Positions 44,466 through 52,422 of a stretch of DNA of 64,000 nucleotides are shown here, one piece after another (the stretch's first letter is position 1; each line of letters starts with the position of its first letter). The position numbers were made by a program, and so were the translations under genes. The notes under the pieces were generated by a model. The model worked only from the letters and a program-made list of their open reading frames with translations. It was not told the origin of the DNA and made no database searches. The stretch comes from Streptomyces sp. NBC_01571 (GTDB lineage Bacteria > Actinomycetota > Actinomycetes > Streptomycetales > Streptomycetaceae): NCBI RefSeq assembly GCF_026339875.1, contig NZ_JAPEPZ010000002.1:372001-436000 (forward strand), in the 5' to 3' direction.

Positions 44466-45233
44466 GTGATTCACGAGGTCGACGAGGTCCTCAAGCGACT
44501 GCTCAACAGCGGTGCCCTCGCCGGTTCCGGCATCGACGTCTCCTTCGACGCGCCGACCCGCGAGTGGGCGGCGCGCCGCAACGCGCCCGCCATCAACACG
44601 TATCTGTACGACATCCGCGAGGACGTCAGACGCCGTGAACGCGGCGCCATGGCCGTGCGTGACGAGCGCGGTGTCGTGCTGCGCCGCCGCCAGCCGCCCC
44701 GCTGGTTCCGGCTGTCCTATCTGGTGACGGCCTGGACCAAACAGCCCCAGGACGAACACCGGTTGCTGTCCGCCGTGCTGGCGACACTGCTCCCCCACGA
44801 AGTCCTGCCTCCCGAGCAACTCCCCGGCGCGCTGGGCGCGCTGGGTCTGTCCGTACCACTGACGGTGGCGGGCCTGCACACCGAGTCACGGTCCCTGGCC
44901 GAGATCTGGTCCGCGCTCGGAGGCGAGCTGAAGCCCTCGCTCGACCTGGTGGTGACCGCGCCGTTCCCGGCGTTCCCGGAGTACGACGCCGGGCCGCCGG
45001 TCACAGAGGGCGCCGGGGTACGCGTACGCGGCATGGACGGCACGTTGGAAGGGTCGCCCGAACGGCACCACCAGGCACGGCACTTGACGAGCGCACCGGC
45101 ACCGGCCGGCACCGCGCCGGGCGCCGCTGCGGCGGTCGGCACTCCGGGGTCCGGCACTCGGGCGTCGGGCACCGCTCCGGACGCGGATCCCCCGGCCAAG
45201 GGCCGTCGCGACGGAGAGAAGCGGACCAGGTGA
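44466..45233 (+). CDS. cis16: CIS cap/terminator protein (DUF4255, Pvc16-like)
   Basis: 255 residues. The first 180 are a DUF4255 domain (VDEVLKRLLNSG, NTYLYDIREDVRRRE, RLSYLVTAWT) that ends tubes and sheaths in CIS; the C-terminal 60 residues are disordered Ala/Thr/Gly. It caps the tail distal to the baseplate and fixes its length together with the sheath end. The GTG start has GGGAGCACGACG upstream, and its stop overlaps the ATPase start (GTGA), so cap and ATPase are translationally coupled. Confidence 0.87.
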   Translation: MIHEVDEVLKRLLNSGALAGSGIDVSFDAPTREWAARRNAPAINTYLYDIREDVRRRERGAMAVRDERGVVLRRRQPPRWFRLSYLVTAWTKQPQDEHRLLSAVLATLLPHEVLPPEQLPGALGALGLSVPLTVAGLHTESRSLAEIWSALGGELKPSLDLVVTAPFPAFPEYDAGPPVTEGAGVRVRGMDGTLEGSPERHHQARHLTSAPAPAGTAPGAAAAVGTPGSGTRASGTAPDADPPAKGRRDGEKRTR

Positions 45234-47368
45234 CCCCGCGTGTCCCGGAGGCCGTCGCCGCCTCCCCCGTTCCGAACGAGGTGCCCGGGGAACCGGCCGA
45301 CGCGCTCCTCCCCCGCCTGTCCTCGCTGCGCGAGCGGGTCGCCCTGCTGGTCGAGCAGCGCAGCGCCACCGACCCCACCGCGGCCGATCCGCTGCGCGGC
45401 CTGTATCTGTCCGAGGAGGCGGTACGGCATCTCCTGGAGGCGGCCGGGCAGGGCCCCGTGGCCCAGGACTGGGGACCTGAGCGGGGCGATCGGCTGGACC
45501 TGCTCGCCGCGCGCCTCGGGCTGACGGAACTGGACGTCCGTATCCTGCTCATCGCTCTCGCACCGGACCTCGAGCGCACCTTCGAGCCGCTGTACGGCTA
45601 CCTCAACGACGACGTCGGTCGCCGCCGGGCCACCACAGGACTCGCCCTCGACCTGTGCGGACTCCCCGCGCACCAGGCCGCGGCACGGGCCCGGTTCCAT
45701 CCTTCGGCTCCGCTGTCCGCGCTGGGTCTCGTCGTGGTCGAGGAACCCGAACGTCCCTTCCTCAGCCGGTCGTTGCGTGTCCCCGACCGGCTGATCGCGC
45801 ATCTGCTCGGCGACGAGACCCTCGACGCCGCGCTGAGCGGCCATGTCCGCCGGCTGCGGGCGCCGGTGCGGGGCGAGCGGTACGACGAGGGCTTCCTGCT
45901 CCGGCTCGCCGACCGGCTCACCCGTGTCCCGCTCCCCGTGTACCTGCGCGAGCACCGGGCCGGCGACGGTCTCGCCTGCGCGGCGGCCGCCCTGCACCGG
46001 TCCGGACGCGAGTCGCTCCACTTCACCCCCGGCGGTACCGACGCACAGGAGCCGATCGCCGAACTCCTGCGCGAGGCGCGGCTGCGGGACTGCGCGATCG
46101 TCGTGTCCCCGCTGCCGGAGGACCCCGCGCCGCTGATGCGGGCGCTGGCGGTGGAGGACGTCTCCGTACTGTTCACCGATCCCCGCCCCTACGACCCGCA
46201 CTGGTGCGATCACCGTGATCCGCTCGTCCTCGACGCGCCCCGGCTGCGGGCCGGTGCCGTGGAGGCGTGGGCGACGGCGCTCGGCGGGGAATCCGGATCC
46301 GAGGCCGGCCCCTGGGAGGAACCGGCCGACGACGCGGTGCCCGTATCGGCACGGACCGCAGGCACCGTGCCCCTTCCGGATCCGCCGCCCGGGTTCGACC
46401 TCGCGCCCGGTTTCGACCTCGCGCCGGTCGTCGCGCCGTACCGGCTCGGCGGCGACCGCATCGTGCGCGCCGCCCGCGCCGCGCGGAACCTCGCCGCGTT
46501 CGACGGCGGCACGCTCACCGCGGCCCATCTGCGCCTGGCCGCCCGGCAGCAGTCCGCCTCCGGCCTTGAACGGCACGCCCGCCGGATCCGTCCCGACGTG
46601 GGCTGGGACGATCTCGTCCTGCCCGACAAACCGCTCCTGCAACTGCACGAGTTGGCCCTGCGTGCCCGGCACCGCGACCGCGTGCTCGGGGAATGGCGGC
46701 TCAGCGCGGGCGGCGGGCGCGGCCGAGGCGTGCTCGGTCTGTTCGCCGGCGACTCCGGCACCGGCAAGACCCTGTCCGCCGAGGTCGTCGCCGCCGAACT
46801 CGGCCTCGACCTCTACGTCGTGCAGCTCTCCTCCATCGTCGACAAGTACGTCGGCGAGACGGAGAAGAACCTGGAACGCATCTTCACCGAGGCCGACCGC
46901 ACCGATGCCGTCCTCCTTTTCGACGAGGCCGACTCCGTGTTCGGCAAACGGTCCGAGGTCAAGGACGCGCACGACCGGTACGCCAACATGGAGAGTTCCT
47001 ATCTGCTCCAGCGCCTCGAGTCCTTCGACGGCATCGCGCTGCTCACGACCAACCTGCGCGCCAATATCGACGAGGCGTTCACCCGGCGCCTCGACCTCGT
47101 GGTGGACTTCCCGTTCCCCGACGCGGACCAGCGACTGGCTCTGTGGCGGCACGCCCTGACCCACGTGCCGCGCGCCGACGACATCGACCCGCGCGGTGTC
47201 GCCCGCGAGTTCGAGCTCGCCGGGGGTTCGATCCGCAGCGCCGTCGTCACGGCCGCCTACACGGCCGCGGGCCGTGGTGCGGAGGTCACCACGGCCGACC
47301 TGCTGGAGGGCGCACGGCGCGAGTACCGCAAGGCGGGCCGGCTGGTGCCGGGCGAGGGCACCTGGTAG
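45230..47368 (+). CDS. cis15: CIS AAA+ ATPase (Pvc15-like)
   Basis: 712 residues. The N-terminal 450 residues are a family-specific region (winged-helix-like, with LDVRILLIALAPDLE). The C-terminal AAA+ domain has Walker A GDSGTGKT at 507-514, Walker B VLLFDEADSVFG and an arginine-finger region in TRRLDLVVDFPFPD. CIS clusters almost always have one such ATPase; it is thought to aid assembly or disassembly in the cytosol and is not a sheath recycler of the ClpV type. It starts with GTG overlapping the cap gene. Confidence 0.9.
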   Translation: MTPRVPEAVAASPVPNEVPGEPADALLPRLSSLRERVALLVEQRSATDPTAADPLRGLYLSEEAVRHLLEAAGQGPVAQDWGPERGDRLDLLAARLGLTELDVRILLIALAPDLERTFEPLYGYLNDDVGRRRATTGLALDLCGLPAHQAAARARFHPSAPLSALGLVVVEEPERPFLSRSLRVPDRLIAHLLGDETLDAALSGHVRRLRAPVRGERYDEGFLLRLADRLTRVPLPVYLREHRAGDGLACAAAALHRSGRESLHFTPGGTDAQEPIAELLREARLRDCAIVVSPLPEDPAPLMRALAVEDVSVLFTDPRPYDPHWCDHRDPLVLDAPRLRAGAVEAWATALGGESGSEAGPWEEPADDAVPVSARTAGTVPLPDPPPGFDLAPGFDLAPVVAPYRLGGDRIVRAARAARNLAAFDGGTLTAAHLRLAARQQSASGLERHARRIRPDVGWDDLVLPDKPLLQLHELALRARHRDRVLGEWRLSAGGGRGRGVLGLFAGDSGTGKTLSAEVVAAELGLDLYVVQLSSIVDKYVGETEKNLERIFTEADRTDAVLLFDEADSVFGKRSEVKDAHDRYANMESSYLLQRLESFDGIALLTTNLRANIDEAFTRRLDLVVDFPFPDADQRLALWRHALTHVPRADDIDPRGVAREFELAGGSIRSAVVTAAYTAAGRGAEVTTADLLEGARREYRKAGRLVPGEGTW

Positions 47369-47414
47369 CTGCGTAGCGCGGACCTCGGCGCCGGTCGTCC
47401 GGCCCGTCGCGAAA

Positions 47415-47447
47415 CGCCCGGCCGGTTCCTCATGAACCGGCCGGGCG
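47415..47447. terminator. bidirectional terminator after the ATPase gene
   Basis: Perfect 13-base arms CGCCCGGCCGGTT (47415-47427) and AACCGGCCGGGCG (47435-47447) with a 7-base loop, between convergent genes. It should end transcripts from both sides. Confidence 0.75.
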
Positions 47448-47471
47448 CCCACATGTCACACGAGGGACGTG

Positions 47472-48872
47472 TCACACGGTGAACTTGACGGCTTCGAGCC
47501 AGAGCGACTGGTTGAAGGTCCCGCCGAGGATGTACTTGGGGGGCGTGTTGCACTGCAGGCCGAGCCAGGCCTGGTTGTGGACGTGCGCGTTCTGGCAGAT
47601 GCCGCCCTCGGTCACGTTGACGCCGAAGGCCAGCATGTAGGGGTCCTCCGCCTTGGTGCTTCCGAGGTACAGGTCGACACCGTCGGCCACGCCCGTCCAG
47701 GGGTTCAGCCACTCCTTCTCGTGGACGAACTCGTTGCCGTTCATGCCCTTGGTGCCGGACACGGCGAGGTTGAGGGACTTGATCGGGCGGTTCTGCCCCA
47801 CCGTGCCCGCCATGGCGCCGTCGCAGACCGGTTTCTGCCAGCCCTCGCCCGTCTCGTAGGCCCGGTAGCAGATGTGCCGCACGCCCGGATCGTCCGCGGC
47901 CAGGCGCGTGACCGCGGTCGCCGCGGTCACTTCGGTGGGCTTGGTCTCCTTCTTCTTCTCTGAGCCGCCGCCCCCGCCGCCCCCACCGGCCGACTTCTCG
48001 GTCGGAGAAGGGGCCGCCTCCTGGGTGGGGGCCTGCGGGGGAATCGAGGGCTGCGGAAGCGGGACGGACGCCGAGGGGCTGGGCGGCAGTGTGCTGACGC
48101 CGGCTTCCTGGAGCTTCTCGGTGGCGGCGCTGCGGACCTGGGGCTTGTACGCCAGCCACAGCATCACGAAGGTGATGGCGAGGGCCATGAAGACGCCCAG
48201 GAAGGTGGCGAGCCAGCGGGGCAGGAAGCCGCGCTGCACATAAGTCCCCTCGACGGGCTGGGCCTTGGTCCCCGACCGCTGGACGGCGAGGGAGTAGGGC
48301 CGCTGCTCCTTCGACCCGAACCAGATGATCTGCCGCGGCCTCAGCGTCGCCCTGACGAAAGCGGCCCGTCCCGGCTCGATCTGGACGTTGCTCGGGTGGA
48401 TGTCGTAACTGAGATGGTCCCCGTTGTCACTCCCGCTGATCGACGCCGTCAGCTTCGTATTGCCGAGATTGTCGATCGCCAGCCTGGGCCGCCCACGGAA
48501 ACGCCCCTTGACGGTCGGCGGCACCAACTCCGCCCGCACCTCGGTGAACGGAGTGATCGTCAGGTTCCCCTCCGGAACCGTCGTCGCCTCCGGATGCTCG
48601 GTCGGCGTGATCCGCACCGCGTACGGGTTCGGGCCCGCCACCGCGTCCGGGGTCCGGGGCGGCGCGAACATCAGCTCCACCGTCCCCGTCGTCCCCGGAT
48701 AGAGCCGCAGCATCTGCGGCTCCACCGTCGTCCAGAGCGCGACATCACCCACCGGCTCGAACCGGTACTCGTCCACCACGTCGCCGGTGTTGCGCAGGCG
48801 CAGCCGCACCTTGGTACTGCCACCGGGATCCACAGTGCTGGAGGCGGGCTCCAGCGAAGTCCAAAGGCTCAC
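47472..48872 (-). CDS. CIS membrane-anchored protein A, unique ectodomain
   Basis: 466 residues, no signal peptide. Two Ig-like beta domains (about 1-110 and 111-205) are predicted cytosolic, followed by one transmembrane helix (221-242), a Ser/Pro/Gly linker (255-310) and a C-terminal ectodomain (from about 325) with repeated W/G motifs (GEGWQKPVCDG; NQAWLGLQC) and two cysteine pairs. The ectodomain resembles bacterial hydrophobic-W-type repeats. The cytosolic half is encoded by DNA almost identical to that of the next gene. A role in docking the injector at the membrane is inferred from topology and location; membrane proteins that trigger sheath contraction are known in Streptomyces CIS clusters. 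Confidence 0.75.
   Translation of the reverse strand: MSLWTSLEPASSTVDPGGSTKVRLRLRNTGDVVDEYRFEPVGDVALWTTVEPQMLRLYPGTTGTVELMFAPPRTPDAVAGPNPYAVRITPTEHPEATTVPEGNLTITPFTEVRAELVPPTVKGRFRGRPRLAIDNLGNTKLTASISGSDNGDHLSYDIHPSNVQIEPGRAAFVRATLRPRQIIWFGSKEQRPYSLAVQRSGTKAQPVEGTYVQRGFLPRWLATFLGVFMALAITFVMLWLAYKPQVRSAATEKLQEAGVSTLPPSPSASVPLPQPSIPPQAPTQEAAPSPTEKSAGGGGGGGGSEKKKETKPTEVTAATAVTRLAADDPGVRHICYRAYETGEGWQKPVCDGAMAGTVGQNRPIKSLNLAVSGTKGMNGNEFVHEKEWLNPWTGVADGVDLYLGSTKAEDPYMLAFGVNVTEGGICQNAHVHNQAWLGLQCNTPPKYILGGTFNQSLWLEAVKFTV
48101..48806. repeat. long direct repeat, copy 1
   Basis: 706 bases within the first membrane-protein gene that match 49660-50365 with only one mismatch seen (48735 A against 50294 G). 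The copy encodes most of the cytosolic Ig-like domains and the transmembrane helix. Confidence 0.85.
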
Positions 48873-49009
48873 CTGTCGACGCTATGGCCGCGGGCGGTCT
48901 CCCGTCAGCAGGCGCCGGGGCACGGTAGGTGCCCGAAGGGCTGCGGCCGGCTGCCCTTTGCCGACGGCCCGAAGGGCTTCCGTGGCAACGAGGTCAGCCG
49001 CCCGCGGGG

Positions 49010-50431
49010 TCAGGAGGGATGGACGATGTCCCATTCCTGGTCGTCGGTGTTGCTGCAGTAGAAGATCGTCAGCGGGGTGTCGTCACCGCCGGTGCTGTAG
49101 CCGGAGACGTCCAGGCACAGGTGGTTGCTGGCGTAGTTGCGGATCCAGTAGTGGCCGCTCTTCTGCTTGTCGAGCCACCACAGCTGGTTGTCGGCGGTCG
49201 TGCCGTCGCACTGGAACTCGAACACTCCTGTCCGCGGCGGCTTGGCACCGAAGTCGGGCAGGTCCATGCACAGTTGGTCCTTGACGTTGCGGATCTGGAA
49301 CAGGTCCGACTTCTCGGGACCGCCGCCCTTCTCGCGGACTTCGAGGTTCCAGAGCTGGTTGTCATGGTCGGTGCCGTCGCACACGAACTCCCGCACCGGC
49401 CCGGTCGACTGTCCCTTGTCGTAACCGGGGATGTCGGCGCACTTCTTCGTCGTGACGTTCCGCAGGACGACGCCGGACGCGGGCAGCGGTCCCGTCGCCT
49501 TCTTCTTCGTCGCCTCGGGACTGGCGGCCGCACCGCCGTCTCCCCCTCCGCCGCCGTTTTCCGGCGTCCGCTGGGCCTCGGGCGGAGTCGGCTCCTGAGC
49601 CGGAGCCGAACTCGGTGCCGCCTGGAGGCTCGGGGTGGGCGCGGGAAGGGTACTGATCCCGGCTTCCTGGAGCTTCTCGGTGGCGGCGCTGCGGACCTGG
49701 GGCTTGTACGCCAGCCACAGCATCACGAAGGTGATGGCGAGGGCCATGAAGACGCCCAGGAAGGTGGCGAGCCAGCGGGGCAGGAAGCCGCGCTGCACAT
49801 AAGTCCCCTCGACGGGCTGGGCCTTGGTCCCCGACCGCTGGACGGCGAGGGAGTAGGGCCGCTGCTCCTTCGACCCGAACCAGATGATCTGCCGCGGCCT
49901 CAGCGTCGCCCTGACGAAAGCGGCCCGTCCCGGCTCGATCTGGACGTTGCTCGGGTGGATGTCGTAACTGAGATGGTCCCCGTTGTCACTCCCGCTGATC
50001 GACGCCGTCAGCTTCGTATTGCCGAGATTGTCGATCGCCAGCCTGGGCCGCCCACGGAAACGCCCCTTGACGGTCGGCGGCACCAACTCCGCCCGCACCT
50101 CGGTGAACGGAGTGATCGTCAGGTTCCCCTCCGGAACCGTCGTCGCCTCCGGATGCTCGGTCGGCGTGATCCGCACCGCGTACGGGTTCGGGCCCGCCAC
50201 CGCGTCCGGGGTCCGGGGCGGCGCGAACATCAGCTCCACCGTCCCCGTCGTCCCCGGATAGAGCCGCAGCATCTGCGGCTCCACCGTCGTCCAGGGCGCG
50301 ACATCACCCACCGGCTCGAACCGGTACTCGTCCACCACGTCGCCGGTGTTGCGCAGGCGCAGCCGTACACGCGTGCTGGCGCCCGGGTCCACGGTCGCGG
50401 ACGCGGGTTCCAGAGAGGTCCACATACTCAC
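49010..50431 (-). CDS. CIS membrane-anchored protein B, ricin-type lectin ectodomain
   Basis: 473 residues with the same cytosolic half and membrane helix as protein A (residues 1-250, nearly identical), then a different Pro/Ala linker and a C-terminal ectodomain (about 335-473) of three ricin B-like repeats, each ending DNQLWNLE, DNQLWWLDK or DQEWDIV-like, which bind carbohydrates. Two proteins with one anchor and two binding heads imply two outer targets or two states. Same orientation and operon-like spacing as gene A (137 bases). Confidence 0.82.
   Translation of the reverse strand: MSMWTSLEPASATVDPGASTRVRLRLRNTGDVVDEYRFEPVGDVAPWTTVEPQMLRLYPGTTGTVELMFAPPRTPDAVAGPNPYAVRITPTEHPEATTVPEGNLTITPFTEVRAELVPPTVKGRFRGRPRLAIDNLGNTKLTASISGSDNGDHLSYDIHPSNVQIEPGRAAFVRATLRPRQIIWFGSKEQRPYSLAVQRSGTKAQPVEGTYVQRGFLPRWLATFLGVFMALAITFVMLWLAYKPQVRSAATEKLQEAGISTLPAPTPSLQAAPSSAPAQEPTPPEAQRTPENGGGGGDGGAAASPEATKKKATGPLPASGVVLRNVTTKKCADIPGYDKGQSTGPVREFVCDGTDHDNQLWNLEVREKGGGPEKSDLFQIRNVKDQLCMDLPDFGAKPPRTGVFEFQCDGTTADNQLWWLDKQKSGHYWIRNYASNHLCLDVSGYSTGGDDTPLTIFYCSNTDDQEWDIVHPS
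49660..50365. repeat. long direct repeat, copy 2
   Basis: Copy 2 of the 706-base repeat shared with 48101-48806, offset by 1559 bases. Confidence 0.85.
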
Positions 50432-50545
50432 CGTCGGAACGCTAGCCGCGGTGACGGTGGCGGTCAGGAGCCACAGGGGTACCGTCGCCGGACGAACAGG
50501 CAGGTGGGGATGCCCTTGCGGACAGCCGCGCCCCTACTGCGGATG

Positions 50546-52192
50546 TCAGCGCCGGGGCAGTGTCCCCCCGGTCGCCACGAAGACGAACTGCGCGTAGGAG
50601 TCGGCGTTCATCAGGGCCCGACGGCCCATGGCGTACCAGTTCAGCTGCTTCGCGGGATGGGCCGACTCGTCCTGGCCGGTGTACTGGTCCGCGTCCCGGG
50701 CGGTCCGCTTGCCCAGCCGGTCCGCCGAGTACTCCGCGAGCTCCTGCTGACTCCATCCCAGCGTCCGGGCCGTTCCCATGTCGGCCCGGTCCTCGTTGAG
50801 CTCGTGCTCGTACGGGCTGTACTGGTAGTCGAGCGTGCCGGCGAACCGGTGCGTGGCCTCGTGGATGATGTACCAGACGTTCTCGCCGACGGGCCGCAGG
50901 TTGATCGGGCCCTCGCGCCCCGCGTCCATGGTCGGCAGTTGCTCGCTCTTCATGTCGTGCGGGCTGAGGCGTTCGCCGACGGTGGGGGCGACCCATCCGG
51001 CCACGTTGGCCTGGTTGGACCCGAGCGCTCCGAGGTCGTACCAGGCGGTCTCCCCGGCCAGGGCGATCTGTGCGCCCTCCGCGTCCAGACCCGTCTGGAT
51101 CCGGCGGAGCACCTCGGCGACATGCGACAGGACCGGCTGGATCTGCTGCGGTGTGGCCCGCTGGAAGGCCGGGAAGGCGGACCGGAGCGCGTCGAGGACC
51201 CGGCCGCCGGGGGCGGCGCTCGCGCTCACCATGGTGATGGCCGCGGCCAGCCGCCTCTTGGTCTCCACCAGTGCTCTGCGTACATGCGCCTCGCGCTCCT
51301 TGTACGCGGTGCCGTCCCGGTGTGCCTGCGGCGTGTCCGCGATGGTGCCGCGCTGCGAGAAGGCGACCTTGCCGCTGCCGAAGTGACGCCCGGTGGCGTC
51401 GTCGTACTTGTCCCCGTGATGCGCACCGGTCCCGGCACCCAGCTGCGCCGAGGTGGCGGTGCGGTCCGGGTCGGCCTCGTCCTGCCAGACGCCCGACTGC
51501 CGCCCGCCCATGCCGTCGTGGGTCCGGGTGCTGCCGTTGTACGTCCAGACCGTGCGCTGGATCGCCGGAGCTGCGGACGCCGCTCCCGACCCGTTCCTCC
51601 CCGTGCCGTCGGTGACCGCGCGCTGCACCGGCGGCGCCCCGCTCATCACCCGCCGGGCGTTCTCCTCCGCCTGGACCTCGGCCCAGTCCCCGCGGTCGGA
51701 CACCATCAGACCGGAGCCGTTGTCGGTGCCGGGGACGGGACCACGGCTCTGCTGACGGTAGTGATCCAGTTCATGGGCGAGGACGTGCTTGTCCTGACCG
51801 TCCCAGACCACGTCGGCCCCGGAGGTGAACGCCTTCGCGCCGATCTCCGCCGCCGCGTGCTGGGACGCCGCGTCGGTGTGGACGCGAACGCCGCTGAAGT
51901 CCTCGCCGCCGTAGCGGCCTTCCATCTCGGCCTGCAGCGGGGCGTCCAGCGGACGGCCCGGAGAGCGCAGCACCTCGTGCACCGCGGAGCGCTGTACGGC
52001 GGGCCCGTGGCCGCAGTTCGCGTCGTGCTCGTGGCGCTGGTCCGCGACGGCGCGGGCCACCGCCGCGTTGCCCGCGGCGCGCTGCAGCACCTGGAGCCGG
52101 CCGACCGGCCCCGGGGCGGCAGCCCGTGCGGCCGGACCGGCCGCCCCCGTCCGGCCACGGGTCTTGTCGGTGTCCTTGTCCTGTGCGTGCAC
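50546..52192 (-). CDS. DUF4157 protein with M35-like metalloprotease domain (CIS cargo candidate)
   Basis: 548 residues. Order: disordered start with LQRAAGNAA (36-44), a DUF4157 domain (about 62-195) with HELDH at 140-144, two further QR motifs (PVQR 188-191, AIQR 210-213), then a C-terminal helical protease domain with HEATH at 444-448 followed by GTLDYQY (452-458). The HExxH plus GTxDxxY pattern is the signature of M35 aspzincin peptidases, with Asp455 as third zinc ligand. The DUF4157 HExxH is also intact. No signal peptide, so release must be by another route such as the CIS. It is divergent from the sheath gene. GTG start at 52192 with GGGGAG upstream. Confidence 0.83.
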   Translation of the reverse strand: MHAQDKDTDKTRGRTGAAGPAARAAAPGPVGRLQVLQRAAGNAAVARAVADQRHEHDANCGHGPAVQRSAVHEVLRSPGRPLDAPLQAEMEGRYGGEDFSGVRVHTDAASQHAAAEIGAKAFTSGADVVWDGQDKHVLAHELDHYRQQSRGPVPGTDNGSGLMVSDRGDWAEVQAEENARRVMSGAPPVQRAVTDGTGRNGSGAASAAPAIQRTVWTYNGSTRTHDGMGGRQSGVWQDEADPDRTATSAQLGAGTGAHHGDKYDDATGRHFGSGKVAFSQRGTIADTPQAHRDGTAYKEREAHVRRALVETKRRLAAAITMVSASAAPGGRVLDALRSAFPAFQRATPQQIQPVLSHVAEVLRRIQTGLDAEGAQIALAGETAWYDLGALGSNQANVAGWVAPTVGERLSPHDMKSEQLPTMDAGREGPINLRPVGENVWYIIHEATHRFAGTLDYQYSPYEHELNEDRADMGTARTLGWSQQELAEYSADRLGKRTARDADQYTGQDESAHPAKQLNWYAMGRRALMNADSYAQFVFVATGGTLPRR

Positions 52193-52306
52193 TGGGACTC
52201 CCCTCGAACGCGGGTGCAGCAGCCTCCAAGACCTACCGGACGAAGCGGGCCGCGGGGAACGCACTCGGGGGCAACGGTGAGGGCAGCGGTGCGGACGGCA
52301 CGTCGG

Positions 52307-52324
52307 GTTGCCCCTGGGGGCAAC
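52307..52324. promoter_or_regulatory. palindromic operator candidate before the sheath gene
   Basis: GTTGCCCC-TG-GGGGCAAC, perfect 8-base arms, in the 230-base divergent region between the DUF4157 gene and cis2. A half-site (GGGGGCAAC) repeats at 52267-52275. Likely regulator site for the main structural operon. Confidence 0.5.
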
Positions 52325-52422
52325 AGAACTGCCCCCGGACAGGTACCCCAGGACGTTTCGGGAGACGCGCTTCGCGCGTGAGGGTGATGACGTCCCATCT
52401 CGTACCCCGAGGAGAGCAGAGC

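Noticed and set aside
48929..52381. A 1150-codon plus-strand frame across the membrane-protein and DUF4157 genes
   Set aside because: It runs antisense through two genes with recognisable domains and contains the same shadow twice because of the direct repeat.
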